A stretch of DNA of 34,433 bases from an uncultured Sulfitobacter sp. (GTDB lineage: Bacteria > Pseudomonadota > Alphaproteobacteria > Rhodobacterales > Rhodobacteraceae). Below are positions 26,923 through 34,433 of this stretch, in pieces. The notes under the pieces are model-generated. The model saw only the letters and a list, made by a program, of their open reading frames with translations. It was not told the DNA's origin and did no database searches. The DNA lies in contig CALKXT010000020.1 of the NCBI GenBank assembly GCA_938003685.1, forward strand, positions 1 through 34,433. Direction: 5' to 3'. Position 1 is the stretch's first letter. Every line of letters begins with the position of its first letter. Position numbers and translations under genes: made by a program.

Positions 26923-27473
26923 GGATCATCGCGGGAAAGTATCGCGGCTCCGTGCTGGCGGATGTGGGCAAAGGTGATATCGACGCGCATTTGCGTCCCA
27001 CATCAGATCGCGTGCGTGAAAGCCTGTTTTCGATGCTAACGCACCATGATGTGATCATTGGCGCACATGTGCTTGATCTGTTCGCGGGGACTGGCGCGTT
27101 GGGGCTTGAGGCGTTGTCGCGTGGTGCAAAGGATGTGTGTTTCGTTGAAAATGGTCGCGTTGCGCAAAAGCTGGTGACTGAGAATATCGCTAAGTTGCGG
27201 ATAGAATCCGAGACCACGTTAATGCGTAATGATGCAACCCAATTGGGGGCGTGGATCGCGGCCCCCTTTGATCTGGTGTTCCTTGATCCGCCTTATGGTA
27301 AGGGCATGGGGCAACAGGCCATAATCGGTGCGCGAAATGGTGGTTGGCTGGCCCCAGATGCAATAATCGTATGGGAAGAAAATGCACCGATGAACGCGCC
27401 TGCTGGATTTCAGCGCATCGACAAACGCAAATACGGCGACACGCATGTAACGCTATTGCGCAACACGGCTTAG
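26919..27473 (+). CDS. rsmD: 16S rRNA (guanine(966)-N(2))-methyltransferase RsmD
   Basis: A 184-residue SAM-dependent enzyme that methylates G966 (E. coli numbering) of 16S rRNA in the small subunit. The start is RIIAGKYRGS, with RPTSDRVRESLF further on. LDLFAGTGALGLEALSRG binds SAM. The catalytic motif DPPYG is at D123-Y126. It starts with a GTG overlapping the preceding stop (GTGA), so it depends on translation of the reductase gene. The 3' end overlaps the convergent aminotransferase gene by 4 bases (TTAG). Confidence 0.95.
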   Translation: MRIIAGKYRGSVLADVGKGDIDAHLRPTSDRVRESLFSMLTHHDVIIGAHVLDLFAGTGALGLEALSRGAKDVCFVENGRVAQKLVTENIAKLRIESETTLMRNDATQLGAWIAAPFDLVFLDPPYGKGMGQQAIIGARNGGWLAPDAIIVWEENAPMNAPAGFQRIDKRKYGDTHVTLLRNTA

Positions 27474-28681
27474 CCTGCTGCGCGGATGACGGTGGCCAGA
27501 CGTTTTACGCCCTCATCAATCATGGCATCATCCGCCAATGAAAACGCAAGGCGCAGTGTATTTGCCCCCGACCCATCAGCAAAGAACGCCTGACCGGGAA
27601 CAAAGGCGACGCGCTGCGTTTCCAATGATTGGCGCAGTAATTCGCCGCCATCCAGATGCTTGGGCAGCGTAACCCAGACAAACATACCGCCCTCAGGTTT
27701 TGTCCATTCAACCCCATCAGGCATGTGTTTTTCCAGTGATTTCAGCATTGCATCGCGACGGGCGGAATACGTTTTGCGCAGCTTGATGGTATGTTCGGTA
27801 AATATATCTTCGGCCACCGTGGCAATCGCCATTTGGTTCAGCGTTGAGGAATGAAGGTCTGCCGCTTGTTTCATCAAAACAAGTTGCGAAATTACGGGTG
27901 CTGCGCCGCAAATCCAGCCAACCCGCAGACCGGGGGCCAGCGTTTTGGAAAAACTACCGCAATACAGGGTGCGACATTCATCAATGCTGCCTTTGCGCGC
28001 AATTTCCAATGCCAGCACCGGCGGGATCGGTTCGCCGTCATAGCGCAACGCCTGATAGGCGGCGTCTTCGATCACAGCGATGTCCATGTCTTCCGCCAGA
28101 TCAAGGATGCTGTTGCGCGCGTCTAAATCAAGGGTTTCACCCGTTGGGTTGGCAAAATCGACAGACATATAGGCGAATTTAACGCGCCCACCGTTTTCGG
28201 CAGCGGTTTCAGCATAATCACTTGCGGACCGATTGCCGCGAGGGATCAGGCGGTCATAGTTTGGTTCATAGGCATTGAACGCGCCCAATGCGCCCAGATA
28301 GGTTGGCCATCCGAGCAGCGCGGTGTCCCCAGGTGACAACATCAATTTGCCCAGATAATCCAATGCTTGTTGTGATCCAGACGTAATCAACACGTTGTCG
28401 CGTGTACAGGGGATGCCGATGGATTCCATTTGTCCAACAATCCAGTCGCGCAGGGGCCCGTACCCTTCGGATACTGAATATTGCAGTGCGGTGGCTTGTT
28501 TTGTGGGGGACAATGCATCGGCAAGGGCCGCTTGAAATGCCTCTGTTGGGAACAGCGCGGGGTCAGGGATACCACCAGCAAAGGAAATGATATCAGGTTG
28601 ATCCAACAGCTTGAGCAGCTCGCGAATTTCGCTGGCTTTCATGCGTTGCATGCGTGTCGCGAATATTTGTTCCCAATTCAT
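27470..28681 (-). CDS. PLP aminotransferase of the 2-aminoadipate type
   Basis: A 403-residue fold-type I aminotransferase close to the group that includes 2-aminoadipate and kynurenine/AAT-II aminotransferases, also related to the catalytic domains of MocR regulators. Motifs are the FAGGIPDPALFP opening, SGSQQALDYLGKLML, FANPTGET, the cofactor aspartate in EDAAYQALRYDG, and the lysine K246 in FSKTLAPGLRVGW. There is no winged-helix domain, so it is an enzyme and not a regulator. I start at the ATG at 28681, which has GGGGA 8 bases upstream; the in-frame start at 28735 adds 18 unlikely residues. It is last of the sfsA-map group on this strand. Confidence 0.87.
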   Translation of the reverse strand: MNWEQIFATRMQRMKASEIRELLKLLDQPDIISFAGGIPDPALFPTEAFQAALADALSPTKQATALQYSVSEGYGPLRDWIVGQMESIGIPCTRDNVLITSGSQQALDYLGKLMLSPGDTALLGWPTYLGALGAFNAYEPNYDRLIPRGNRSASDYAETAAENGGRVKFAYMSVDFANPTGETLDLDARNSILDLAEDMDIAVIEDAAYQALRYDGEPIPPVLALEIARKGSIDECRTLYCGSFSKTLAPGLRVGWICGAAPVISQLVLMKQAADLHSSTLNQMAIATVAEDIFTEHTIKLRKTYSARRDAMLKSLEKHMPDGVEWTKPEGGMFVWVTLPKHLDGGELLRQSLETQRVAFVPGQAFFADGSGANTLRLAFSLADDAMIDEGVKRLATVIRAAG

Positions 28682-28772
28682 GGCCTGTCCCCTTGTTGAT
28701 GAGGGAACAACACCACGATTCGGTATGTATGGCAATAGTGCTTACCTATTTGCAGGGCATTTGTGGGACACC

Positions 28773-29588
28773 CTAAAATGCATAGGTCGGGTGAAACATA
28801 TTTGCAGGCGAAAGCGTGAAAATCTCACATCCAGTTTCAGTCACACCTATAGAATGTTCAAACTGCGCAGACAGCGATTTATCGCGGGTCACAGCCGTCC
28901 AATCATCTGCCAAAGTTTTGGTTTCTGCACGGCCCAAGTTCACCATCGGTTCAATCGTGAAGAACATTCCCGGTTCCAGAACTGCGCCTGTACCGGGGCG
29001 GCCATAGTGCAAAACATTGGGAGGCGAATGAAACACGCGCCCTAAACCGTGCCCGCAGAAATCAGTGACCACAGACATCCGGTGGCCTTCAACAAAAGTC
29101 TGGATCGCGTGACCGATGTCACCAAATGTATTACCGGGTTTCACCGCTTCGATTCCGCGCATTAGGCTGTCATGCGTGATTTCGATCAGCCGCTCTGCCT
29201 TACGGGGTAATTTGCCCGCGACATACATCCGTGAAGTATCACCAAACCAGCCATCGACAATCACAGTCACGTCGATGTTCAAGATGTCGCCATCCTTGAG
29301 TTTTTTATCACTGGGAATACCGTGGCAAACGACGTGGTTCACCGAAATACAGCTGGCGTGTTTATAGCCCTTGTACCCAATGGTCGCAGATTTCGCGCCC
29401 GCCGCATTCACCTTTTCCTCGATGATGCGATCAATCTCTCCGGTTGTTTGGCCAACGGTCACATGTTCAGCGATCTCATCCAGTATGGTCGCGGCCAAAT
29501 GGCCAGCGGCGTGCATGCCAGCAAAATCGGATGGGTCATAAATGCGAATGCCGTCTTTTGTCTGACGGCCACGGTGTTCTGTGTTCAC
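28773..29588 (-). CDS. map: Type I methionine aminopeptidase
   Basis: A 271-residue metallopeptidase that removes the initiator methionine from nascent proteins. The metal ligands of the family are present: the two aspartates in NIDVTVIVDGWFGDTSRM, the histidine in CGHGLG, and the glutamates in FTIEPM and QFEHSI. The catalytic-site histidine is in VVCHGIP. I start it at the GTG at 29588, because GGAG lies 6 bases upstream (29595-29598); the TTG at 29600 has no ribosome site. It lies 32 bases downstream of sfsA on the same strand and 91 bases before the aminotransferase gene. Confidence 0.93.
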   Translation of the reverse strand: MNTEHRGRQTKDGIRIYDPSDFAGMHAAGHLAATILDEIAEHVTVGQTTGEIDRIIEEKVNAAGAKSATIGYKGYKHASCISVNHVVCHGIPSDKKLKDGDILNIDVTVIVDGWFGDTSRMYVAGKLPRKAERLIEITHDSLMRGIEAVKPGNTFGDIGHAIQTFVEGHRMSVVTDFCGHGLGRVFHSPPNVLHYGRPGTGAVLEPGMFFTIEPMVNLGRAETKTLADDWTAVTRDKSLSAQFEHSIGVTETGCEIFTLSPANMFHPTYAF

Positions 29589-29620
29589 CGGGTTCTCCAA
29601 TATCTAATGTTCGGTTCTAT

Positions 29621-30334
29621 TTAACGCGCAGGACGGCCAAGGACCAGAGGCGCGGCAAGCGTCACGTCTTGGGGTGTGATATGGGTGCCAATGGCGATGG
29701 TTTCTACCCCGGCAACGGTCGCGGCTGCATGCGCAGCGGCATAGGTAGGATCAATGTCATCTGCAATGGCGACATGGGTGCAATCAGTGCGCTGCACGAG
29801 GTACAGCAGAACGGCGCGGTGACCTGTCTGCGCCATCTTTGCCAACTCGCCAAGGTGCTTTGCGCCCCGCGCGGTCACGGAATCAGGAAATTCGACCAAA
29901 CCGGATGTGCGGCATAACGTGACTGACTTCACTTCGACATAGGCATCCGGCAGGCCCGGTTGGCTCAACAGAAAATCAATACGAGAATTTTCACCATATT
30001 TCACTTCTGGCTTCACTGTTTCGTATGAGGCGAGCATTGCAATCTCGCGCGCCTCTAACGCCGCACGCACTGCGCGATTGGGCAGTGCTGTGTCTACGCC
30101 CGTGAAGTGCCCGTTCTCATGATCGACCAGGCGCCAGCCAAATTTCAGCTTTTTCTTTGGATCATCGTTGGGTTCGAGCCAGATTCTCATACCGGGTTCT
30201 GCCAGTCCCATCATTGAACCGGGATTTGCACAATGGGCCGTTACCTCGCGGCCGTCCTCTAGCGTACAATCAGCTAGAAACCGTTTATAGCGGCGGATCA
30301 GGCGGGCGGGGACAAGTTCGGTTTGAAAGCGCAT
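29621..30334 (-). CDS. sfsA: DNA/RNA nuclease SfsA-family protein
   Basis: A 237-residue SfsA protein. The E. coli member was linked to maltose gene expression and binds DNA; nuclease activity has been assigned by homology to its catalytic fold. Motifs are the RLIRRYKRFLAD start, TAHCANPGSM, and the acidic cluster SRIDFLLSQ with AYVEVKSVTL, which resembles the D-ExK nuclease core. I start at the ATG at 30334 (MRFQTELVPARLIRR), the family's standard start; the longer in-frame form adds a non-conserved leader. It is divergent from the CinA-like gene over only 48 bases. Confidence 0.92.
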   Translation of the reverse strand: MRFQTELVPARLIRRYKRFLADCTLEDGREVTAHCANPGSMMGLAEPGMRIWLEPNDDPKKKLKFGWRLVDHENGHFTGVDTALPNRAVRAALEAREIAMLASYETVKPEVKYGENSRIDFLLSQPGLPDAYVEVKSVTLCRTSGLVEFPDSVTARGAKHLGELAKMAQTGHRAVLLYLVQRTDCTHVAIADDIDPTYAAAHAAATVAGVETIAIGTHITPQDVTLAAPLVLGRPAR

Positions 30335-30382
30335 GGGCTGCGGCCTATACCCAAGGGAACACAACCTCAAGGATTGACGCAC

Positions 30383-31102
30383 ATGTCCAACCCCACCGCC
30401 GCAATGCTGGTCATCGGAGACGAGATTTTATCGGGCCGTACCCGCGATTCGAATATGTATTATTTGGCGGGGCAATTGAGTGAGATTGGTGTGGACCTGA
30501 AAGAAGTGCGCGTCGTTGGGGATGAAAGCGATACGATTGTTGCCGCAGTGAAGGCGCTGTCAGCGGCATATGAATATGTGTTTACCAGTGGCGGCATCGG
30601 GCCAACGCATGATGATATCACGGCGGACTGTATCGCTGCGGCATTTGATCAACATATTGACGTGCGCGATGATGCGCGCGCAATCTTGGCCGAACATTAC
30701 GCGAAATCAGGAACTGAATTGAACACAGCGCGTTTGCGTATGGCCCGCATCCCGGATGGGGCGACGTTAATTGACAACCCTGTGTCTGCGGCACCCGGTT
30801 TTAAGCTCGAAAACGTGCATGTCATGGCGGGGGTGCCATCGGTGTTTCAGGCAATGGTTGCGTCGGTGATCCCGTCACTCACGGGTGGTGCTGCATTGAT
30901 CAGCAAGACGTTGCGCATTGACCGGGGCGAGGGCGACATCGCTGGACCATTGGGCGCACTGGCAGCAGCATTCCCAAAGCTTTCGATGGGATCCTATCCG
31001 TTTCAAAAAGATGGAAAATATGGCGCAAATATCGTAATTCGCGGCACTGATGAGGGCCAAATTGATGATGCTTTGTCTCAACTTGGTGCGGCTTTTACAT
31101 GA
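30383..31102 (+). CDS. CinA N-terminal-type molybdopterin-binding protein
   Basis: A 239-residue protein of the MoaB/Mog-fold (MoCF_biosynth) group, annotated as competence/damage-inducible protein A in many genomes. Motifs are AMLVIGDEILSGRT at the N-terminus and TSGGIGPTHDDITADC in the centre. It lacks the C-terminal nicotinamide-nucleotide amidohydrolase domain of full-length CinA, so it corresponds to the stand-alone N-terminal type. In some bacteria the domain acts as an ADP-ribose pyrophosphatase; here that is only possible. AAGGA lies 11 bases before the ATG. It overlaps the GNAT gene by 4 bases. Confidence 0.87.
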   Translation: MSNPTAAMLVIGDEILSGRTRDSNMYYLAGQLSEIGVDLKEVRVVGDESDTIVAAVKALSAAYEYVFTSGGIGPTHDDITADCIAAAFDQHIDVRDDARAILAEHYAKSGTELNTARLRMARIPDGATLIDNPVSAAPGFKLENVHVMAGVPSVFQAMVASVIPSLTGGAALISKTLRIDRGEGDIAGPLGALAAAFPKLSMGSYPFQKDGKYGANIVIRGTDEGQIDDALSQLGAAFT

Positions 31103-31818
31103 GCGTCACGGCTGCCCAGCTTTTTGCAACTTCTGAGGCGACGTGGCCTGAAGCACGCCGCTGGCAAGTGGGGCCGTTTACTTTGCGCGATGGTCAGGGT
31201 GGTGGACAACGGGTGTCTGCAGCGACGGTGAATGGCACTTTTGAAGATAGTGATTTGGCCGCCGCAGAGGTTGCGATGCGCGCTGCCGGACAAAAGCCGC
31301 TTTTCCAAGTGCGCGATGCGACATCTGCTTTGGATACGGCCCTTGAGGCACGAGGGTATGCCACCAAGGACGCGACGCTGTTGTATGTCCTTCCGATTGA
31401 GCGTCTCACTGATAGGCCTGTCCCGCGCGTGACGGCGTTCACAATTTGGGAACCGCTGGCGATCATGAAAGAAATCTGGGCGACCGATGGAATGGGCCCT
31501 GCGCGGTTGGACGTGATGGCGCGGGCCAAAACGAAAACGGGAATCTTGGCACGCTGGAACGAAAAGCCCGCAGGCGCAGCATTTGTCGGCACACATGAAA
31601 ATATCGCAATGGTCCATGGTTTGGTTGTTCTGCCAGATCAACGCAGGCAAGGCGTGGCAGAATGGATGATGCGCAGCGCTGCGTTTTGGGGGCAGGCGCG
31701 AGGGGTGACACATATTGCCGTCCTGTGTGTCAAAGCGAACAAGAGTGCAAATGCGCTCTATCGCTCTCTGGGCTTTGAGGTCGCGGGCGGTTATCATTAT
31801 CGTCAATCCCCTGAATGA
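31099..31818 (+). CDS. GNAT family N-acetyltransferase
   Basis: A 239-residue acetyltransferase. The C-terminal half has the acetyl-CoA motif: VLPDQRRQGVAEWMM, in which the Q/R-x-x-G-x-A loop binds the pyrophosphate, then VKANKSANALYRSLGFEVAGG near the end. The N-terminal half is divergent and may be a degenerate second GNAT domain. The acceptor is unknown. The ATG overlaps the stop of the CinA-like gene, and an AGGAGG at the 3' end serves the next gene, so the genes form one unit. Confidence 0.85.
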   Translation: MSVTAAQLFATSEATWPEARRWQVGPFTLRDGQGGGQRVSAATVNGTFEDSDLAAAEVAMRAAGQKPLFQVRDATSALDTALEARGYATKDATLLYVLPIERLTDRPVPRVTAFTIWEPLAIMKEIWATDGMGPARLDVMARAKTKTGILARWNEKPAGAAFVGTHENIAMVHGLVVLPDQRRQGVAEWMMRSAAFWGQARGVTHIAVLCVKANKSANALYRSLGFEVAGGYHYRQSPE

Positions 31819-31824
31819 AGGAGG
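31819..31824 (+). promoter_or_regulatory. Strong ribosome binding site for the AhpD-like gene
   Basis: A perfect AGGAGG six bases before the ATG at 31831, starting one base after the GNAT stop codon. It supports the start and suggests higher translation of this gene than of the coupled ones around it. Confidence 0.75.
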
Positions 31825-31830
31825 CCGCAC

Positions 31831-32400
31831 ATGGCTGATGATATGCCCACCGCCCTTGACCTACCGATGGTTGATCCATTGCCTGCTGGAACGCAAAAAT
31901 ATTTTGATGTCTGTCAGGCCAAGCTGGGCATGATTCCAAATGTGCTGCGTGCCCATGCCTTTGATGTTGATAAACTAAATGCGTTTACAGCCGTTTATAA
32001 CGATCTGATGTTGGCAGATTCTGCGTTGAGCAAACTGGAACGCGAGATGATTGCGGTTGTCGTGTCATCCGTGAACAAATGCTATTATTGTCTGGTCGCC
32101 CATGGCGCGGCGGTGCGTGCATTGTCAGGGGATCCGATGTTGGGCGAACAATTGGTGATGAACTATCGTGTTGCGAAATTAGACGCTCGCCAGCGTGCGA
32201 TGTTGGACTTCGCGCATAAGCTGACAATCGCCAGTGCCACGGTGGAAGAACCCGATCGGCAAGTGCTGCGCGACACTGGTTTCAGTGACCGTGATATTTG
32301 GGATATTGCCAATGTTACGGGATTTTTCAACATGACCAACCGGGTGGCCAGTGGTACTGACATGCGCCCCAATGATGAATATCACGCTCAGGCGAGATGA
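31831..32400 (+). CDS. Peroxidase-related protein, AhpD/carboxymuconolactone-decarboxylase fold
   Basis: A 189-residue protein with the alkylhydroperoxidase D-like core. The redox motif is C84-Y-Y-C87 followed by LVAHG, giving the CxxC-x3-H pattern of AhpD active sites. The segment GMIPNVLRAHA upstream is typical of the peroxidase-related (uncharacterised) subgroup. It could scavenge peroxides using a CxxC dithiol; the reductant is unknown. It has the strongest ribosome site of its operon. Its stop overlaps the OmpA-family gene (ATGA). Confidence 0.88.
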   Translation: MADDMPTALDLPMVDPLPAGTQKYFDVCQAKLGMIPNVLRAHAFDVDKLNAFTAVYNDLMLADSALSKLEREMIAVVVSSVNKCYYCLVAHGAAVRALSGDPMLGEQLVMNYRVAKLDARQRAMLDFAHKLTIASATVEEPDRQVLRDTGFSDRDIWDIANVTGFFNMTNRVASGTDMRPNDEYHAQAR

Positions 32401-33359
32401 TACGCAGCGGGTCTCTTTTTGCATGTGCTATGTGGCTTGCAGTGGTTCAACCCGCTGCGGCACTGGAAATCTCCCTGCCAACAAATGCACGCCAGACAGT
32501 GGAGCGAAACACTGATCCTGACAGCTATGCGGCACCAGTTGGCGTGTTTGCAGAGGGGCAGGTTGCGCGCATTATCATTGAGGGTGATGTGCGCCGTACC
32601 GCGTGGCGATTGGATTCACCGGGGCTGACCCCGTTGCAGGTGATGCGGCCTATACGCGCGCAATTGATCGCTGCGGGTTTTGATTTGGCCTTGGACTGTG
32701 CGGCAGCTGATTGTGGTGGGTTTGATTTTCGATTTGCAACAGAGACCCTGCCCGGGCCGAATATGTACGTGAACATTCGCGCATTTCATTTTGTGACAGC
32801 TATGCGTCCGGATGGAGACAGCCCTGATGAGGTGATCACTGTGTTGGCGAGTACTTCGGCCACCTCAGCCTATGTGCAGATCATACAGGCGGGAAAGCTG
32901 TCAGACGGGTCTGTGGCGGTGGCGACAAATACGGATTTACCGATCAAAACCCCGCAGGTTCTGCCGCCAAATGGTGTCGTGGGCGATTTGTCAGATCAAT
33001 TATTGTCCACTGGTCACGCAGTTCTCACTGACCTTGATTATGCAACGGGGACATCAGATTTAGGACCGGGGCCTTTTGCGTCTTTGAATAAGCTTGCTGA
33101 CTTCTTAAAGGCACAGCCAACCGTTCAGATCGCTTTGGTGGGTCATACAGATTCTGTGGGTGGGCTGGATGGTAACATCGCCTTGTCGCGCCGGCGCGCG
33201 CAATCGGTGCGGGACCGTTTGATTGCGACTTATAGTGTTGATGCGGATCGTATGGATGCGCAGGGAATGGGATATCTTGCACCTGTTGCATCAAATTTGG
33301 ATGCGATAGGTCGCGAGGCGAACCGCCGCGTTGAAGTGATCATACTGTCAGCAGAATAA
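32397..33359 (+). CDS. OmpA-family envelope protein with an unassigned N-terminal domain
   Basis: A 320-residue protein with a Sec signal peptide of about 22 residues (likely cut after PAAA). The last about 115 residues are an OmpA peptidoglycan-binding domain: GHTDSVG starts at G249, with LSRRRAQSVRD and NRRVEVIIL following. The middle 180 residues carry a conserved-looking DCAAADCGGFDFRF stretch with two cysteines, and no beta-barrel. That part resembles the DUF4892-type domain found ahead of OmpA domains in other bacteria, but the match is from memory. It probably anchors an envelope function to the cell wall. It overlaps the AhpD-like gene. Confidence 0.83.
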   Translation: MIRSGSLFACAMWLAVVQPAAALEISLPTNARQTVERNTDPDSYAAPVGVFAEGQVARIIIEGDVRRTAWRLDSPGLTPLQVMRPIRAQLIAAGFDLALDCAAADCGGFDFRFATETLPGPNMYVNIRAFHFVTAMRPDGDSPDEVITVLASTSATSAYVQIIQAGKLSDGSVAVATNTDLPIKTPQVLPPNGVVGDLSDQLLSTGHAVLTDLDYATGTSDLGPGPFASLNKLADFLKAQPTVQIALVGHTDSVGGLDGNIALSRRRAQSVRDRLIATYSVDADRMDAQGMGYLAPVASNLDAIGREANRRVEVIILSAE

Positions 33360-33368
33360 AGTAGGGCT

Positions 33369-34433
33369 TTATGTGGGTGCGGTTTGTTTTAGCGTTCCAA
33401 ATACCTCTTCAGCAGCTTCCATGGCCCCCTCCAGATAACCCCCAAATTCTTGTGCCACTTCTGTGCCTCCGAACAATACCTTTCCGCCCCAAATACCGTT
33501 CAAGGCAGTCGGCAAACCATACTGCGGATGAGCATAAAGCGGTGCCTGATCACGTGGCGTTGCCGTGTATGGTTCGCGTGCCCAATCGCTAAGATAAAAT
33601 GTTGTAGGCTGCGTTGCGGCAGGGCCAAACAATCGACCCAATTGCGCCAGTATGTGCTGCTTGAGCAAAATCTGATCAGCGCGGCCATCTGGCGGGACAC
33701 CGACGAAACCAAACAACGCATATGGTCCGTTTGTTTCGGGAGAAGCATCGTGGATTTCGACCATTGGCCCAAAACGGCTCATCGCATCACCGGATAACCC
33801 CTGATCGCGCCAAAAAGGGCGTTCATAGGTGGCGATAGCCTTGGCTTGCCCGGCCATCCACGTCGGAATCTTGTGCATTATTTCTGTCGCTAAGGTGGGC
33901 AGTGCAGGGTGGAACGTAATTAATTCTGCGGCCACGCGCGGCGGTATGGCCAGCACGATCTGACGGGCGTCAATTGTACATCCATCAGGTAGGTGACAGG
34001 TTACACTGTTGGCAGCGTGTTCCAGACTGTGCACTGGGCTATCGAGGTGGATGTGATTTTTTGGCAGGCTGCTTGCCAGCGCGTCAATTAATGACTGCAA
34101 ACCACCATGCAGACGATATGACCCCTGCATGGACGCGAACCCTTTGCCGCGTTGTACATGGCCGTTCTCGTCCTCGTGGCTTAATATTCCTTTGTGGTGC
34201 TGCTCAAAAGGCTTCAGTCTAAAGCGTTCGATCATCGCTGCAATGCGGGGTTGGCCGGGCCAGAACCATGCAGGCCCCATATCATAGTAACCATCGCCTG
34301 AATGCTCTGTCAGGATGCGCCCACCAAGGCGTTGCCGCGCTTCTACAATCTGAAAATCACGTCCCGCCCGGTGCAATTGATCGGCAAGACTAAGGCCTGC
34401 CAGCCCGCCGCCAACAATGAGGATGTCGGTTTT
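33369..34433 (-). CDS. Flavin amine-oxidase-like FAD protein, 5' end beyond window
   Basis: A partial gene; the frame is open to the window's right edge and its start lies outside. The visible 354 residues begin with TDILIVGGGLAGLSLAD, the FAD-binding GxGxxG motif, then VEARQRLGGRI, the second dinucleotide-site motif of flavin amine oxidases. The late FGGTEVAQEFGGYLEGAMEAAE is the conserved FAD-contacting C-terminal end. The substrate is unknown; amines are only a family guess. The TTG at 34376 is not a real start, since the FAD motif lies before it. It is convergent with the OmpA gene, 9 bases away, and a 6-base inverted repeat (33356-33372) spans both stops. Confidence 0.85.
   Translation of the reverse strand, partial: KTDILIVGGGLAGLSLADQLHRAGRDFQIVEARQRLGGRILTEHSGDGYYDMGPAWFWPGQPRIAAMIERFRLKPFEQHHKGILSHEDENGHVQRGKGFASMQGSYRLHGGLQSLIDALASSLPKNHIHLDSPVHSLEHAANSVTCHLPDGCTIDARQIVLAIPPRVAAELITFHPALPTLATEIMHKIPTWMAGQAKAIATYERPFWRDQGLSGDAMSRFGPMVEIHDASPETNGPYALFGFVGVPPDGRADQILLKQHILAQLGRLFGPAATQPTTFYLSDWAREPYTATPRDQAPLYAHPQYGLPTALNGIWGGKVLFGGTEVAQEFGGYLEGAMEAAEEVFGTLKQTAPT

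Noticed and set aside
27470-28681. MocR-type transcription regulator
   Set aside because: The aminotransferase domain resembles MocR proteins, but there is no N-terminal winged-helix domain; the protein is enzyme-length.
34374-34376. TTG start for the flavin amine-oxidase-like protein
   Set aside because: The frame continues upstream to the window edge and encodes the FAD-binding glycine motif, so the gene is truncated by the window, not started here.

Overview
The window is a gene-dense bacterial chromosome segment. Gene content points to an alphaproteobacterium of the Rhodobacterales, most likely the marine Roseobacter group. The clues are an MrcA-type penicillin-binding protein with the inserted loop I associate with this order, a GT14/DUF5928-like glycosyltransferase beside a sulfotransferase, an RTX-type ABC/HlyD exporter pair, glnK-amtB, and DUF1523- and DUF6638-like proteins. 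Family names come from recalled sequence motifs; no database search was run. I see no rRNA, tRNA, insertion sequence, phage gene, CRISPR array or plasmid-maintenance gene.

Layout. Bases 102-2369 hold a three-gene unit of lineage-type envelope or unknown proteins. It meets an MFS transporter (2366-3535, minus) tail to tail. A class I aminotransferase (3780-5063) and the pyridoxine-phosphate synthase pdxJ (5225-5959) follow. Next comes a surface-glycan neighbourhood: a GT14-like glycosyltransferase (minus), a divergent sulfotransferase (plus) and a secreted cysteine-rich SGNH hydrolase (minus), up to 9205. smpB overlaps a glutathione S-transferase gene (9395-10520). A small glycine-rich membrane protein lies between two hairpins. 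A 3-mercaptopyruvate sulfurtransferase gene touches an aspartate/aromatic aminotransferase gene (11008-13046), which looks like a cysteine transamination unit, and ends at a bidirectional terminator shared with glnK-amtB (13134-14801, minus). 

From 15057 to 25089 nearly everything is on the plus strand: penicillin-binding protein 1A, a PhzF-like enzyme, a type I secretion ATPase and its membrane-fusion partner, then a tight string of RidA, glycerophosphodiesterase, FemAB-like acyltransferase, pterin carbinolamine dehydratase and MscS channel. A second bidirectional terminator separates this from a peroxiredoxin (minus). A ferredoxin/rubredoxin-type reductase overlaps rsmD (25714-27473). A minus-strand group follows, sfsA, map and an aminotransferase, divergent from a plus-strand group of CinA-like, GNAT, AhpD-like and OmpA-family genes. 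A flavin amine-oxidase-like gene runs off the right edge.

Most of the window is housekeeping or lineage-core. The parts most worth a second look are the glycosyltransferase/sulfotransferase/SGNH cluster, the sulfurtransferase-aminotransferase pair, the secretion system without a visible substrate, and several overlapping gene ends. I did not find convincing evidence of a wholly new defence or mobile system.
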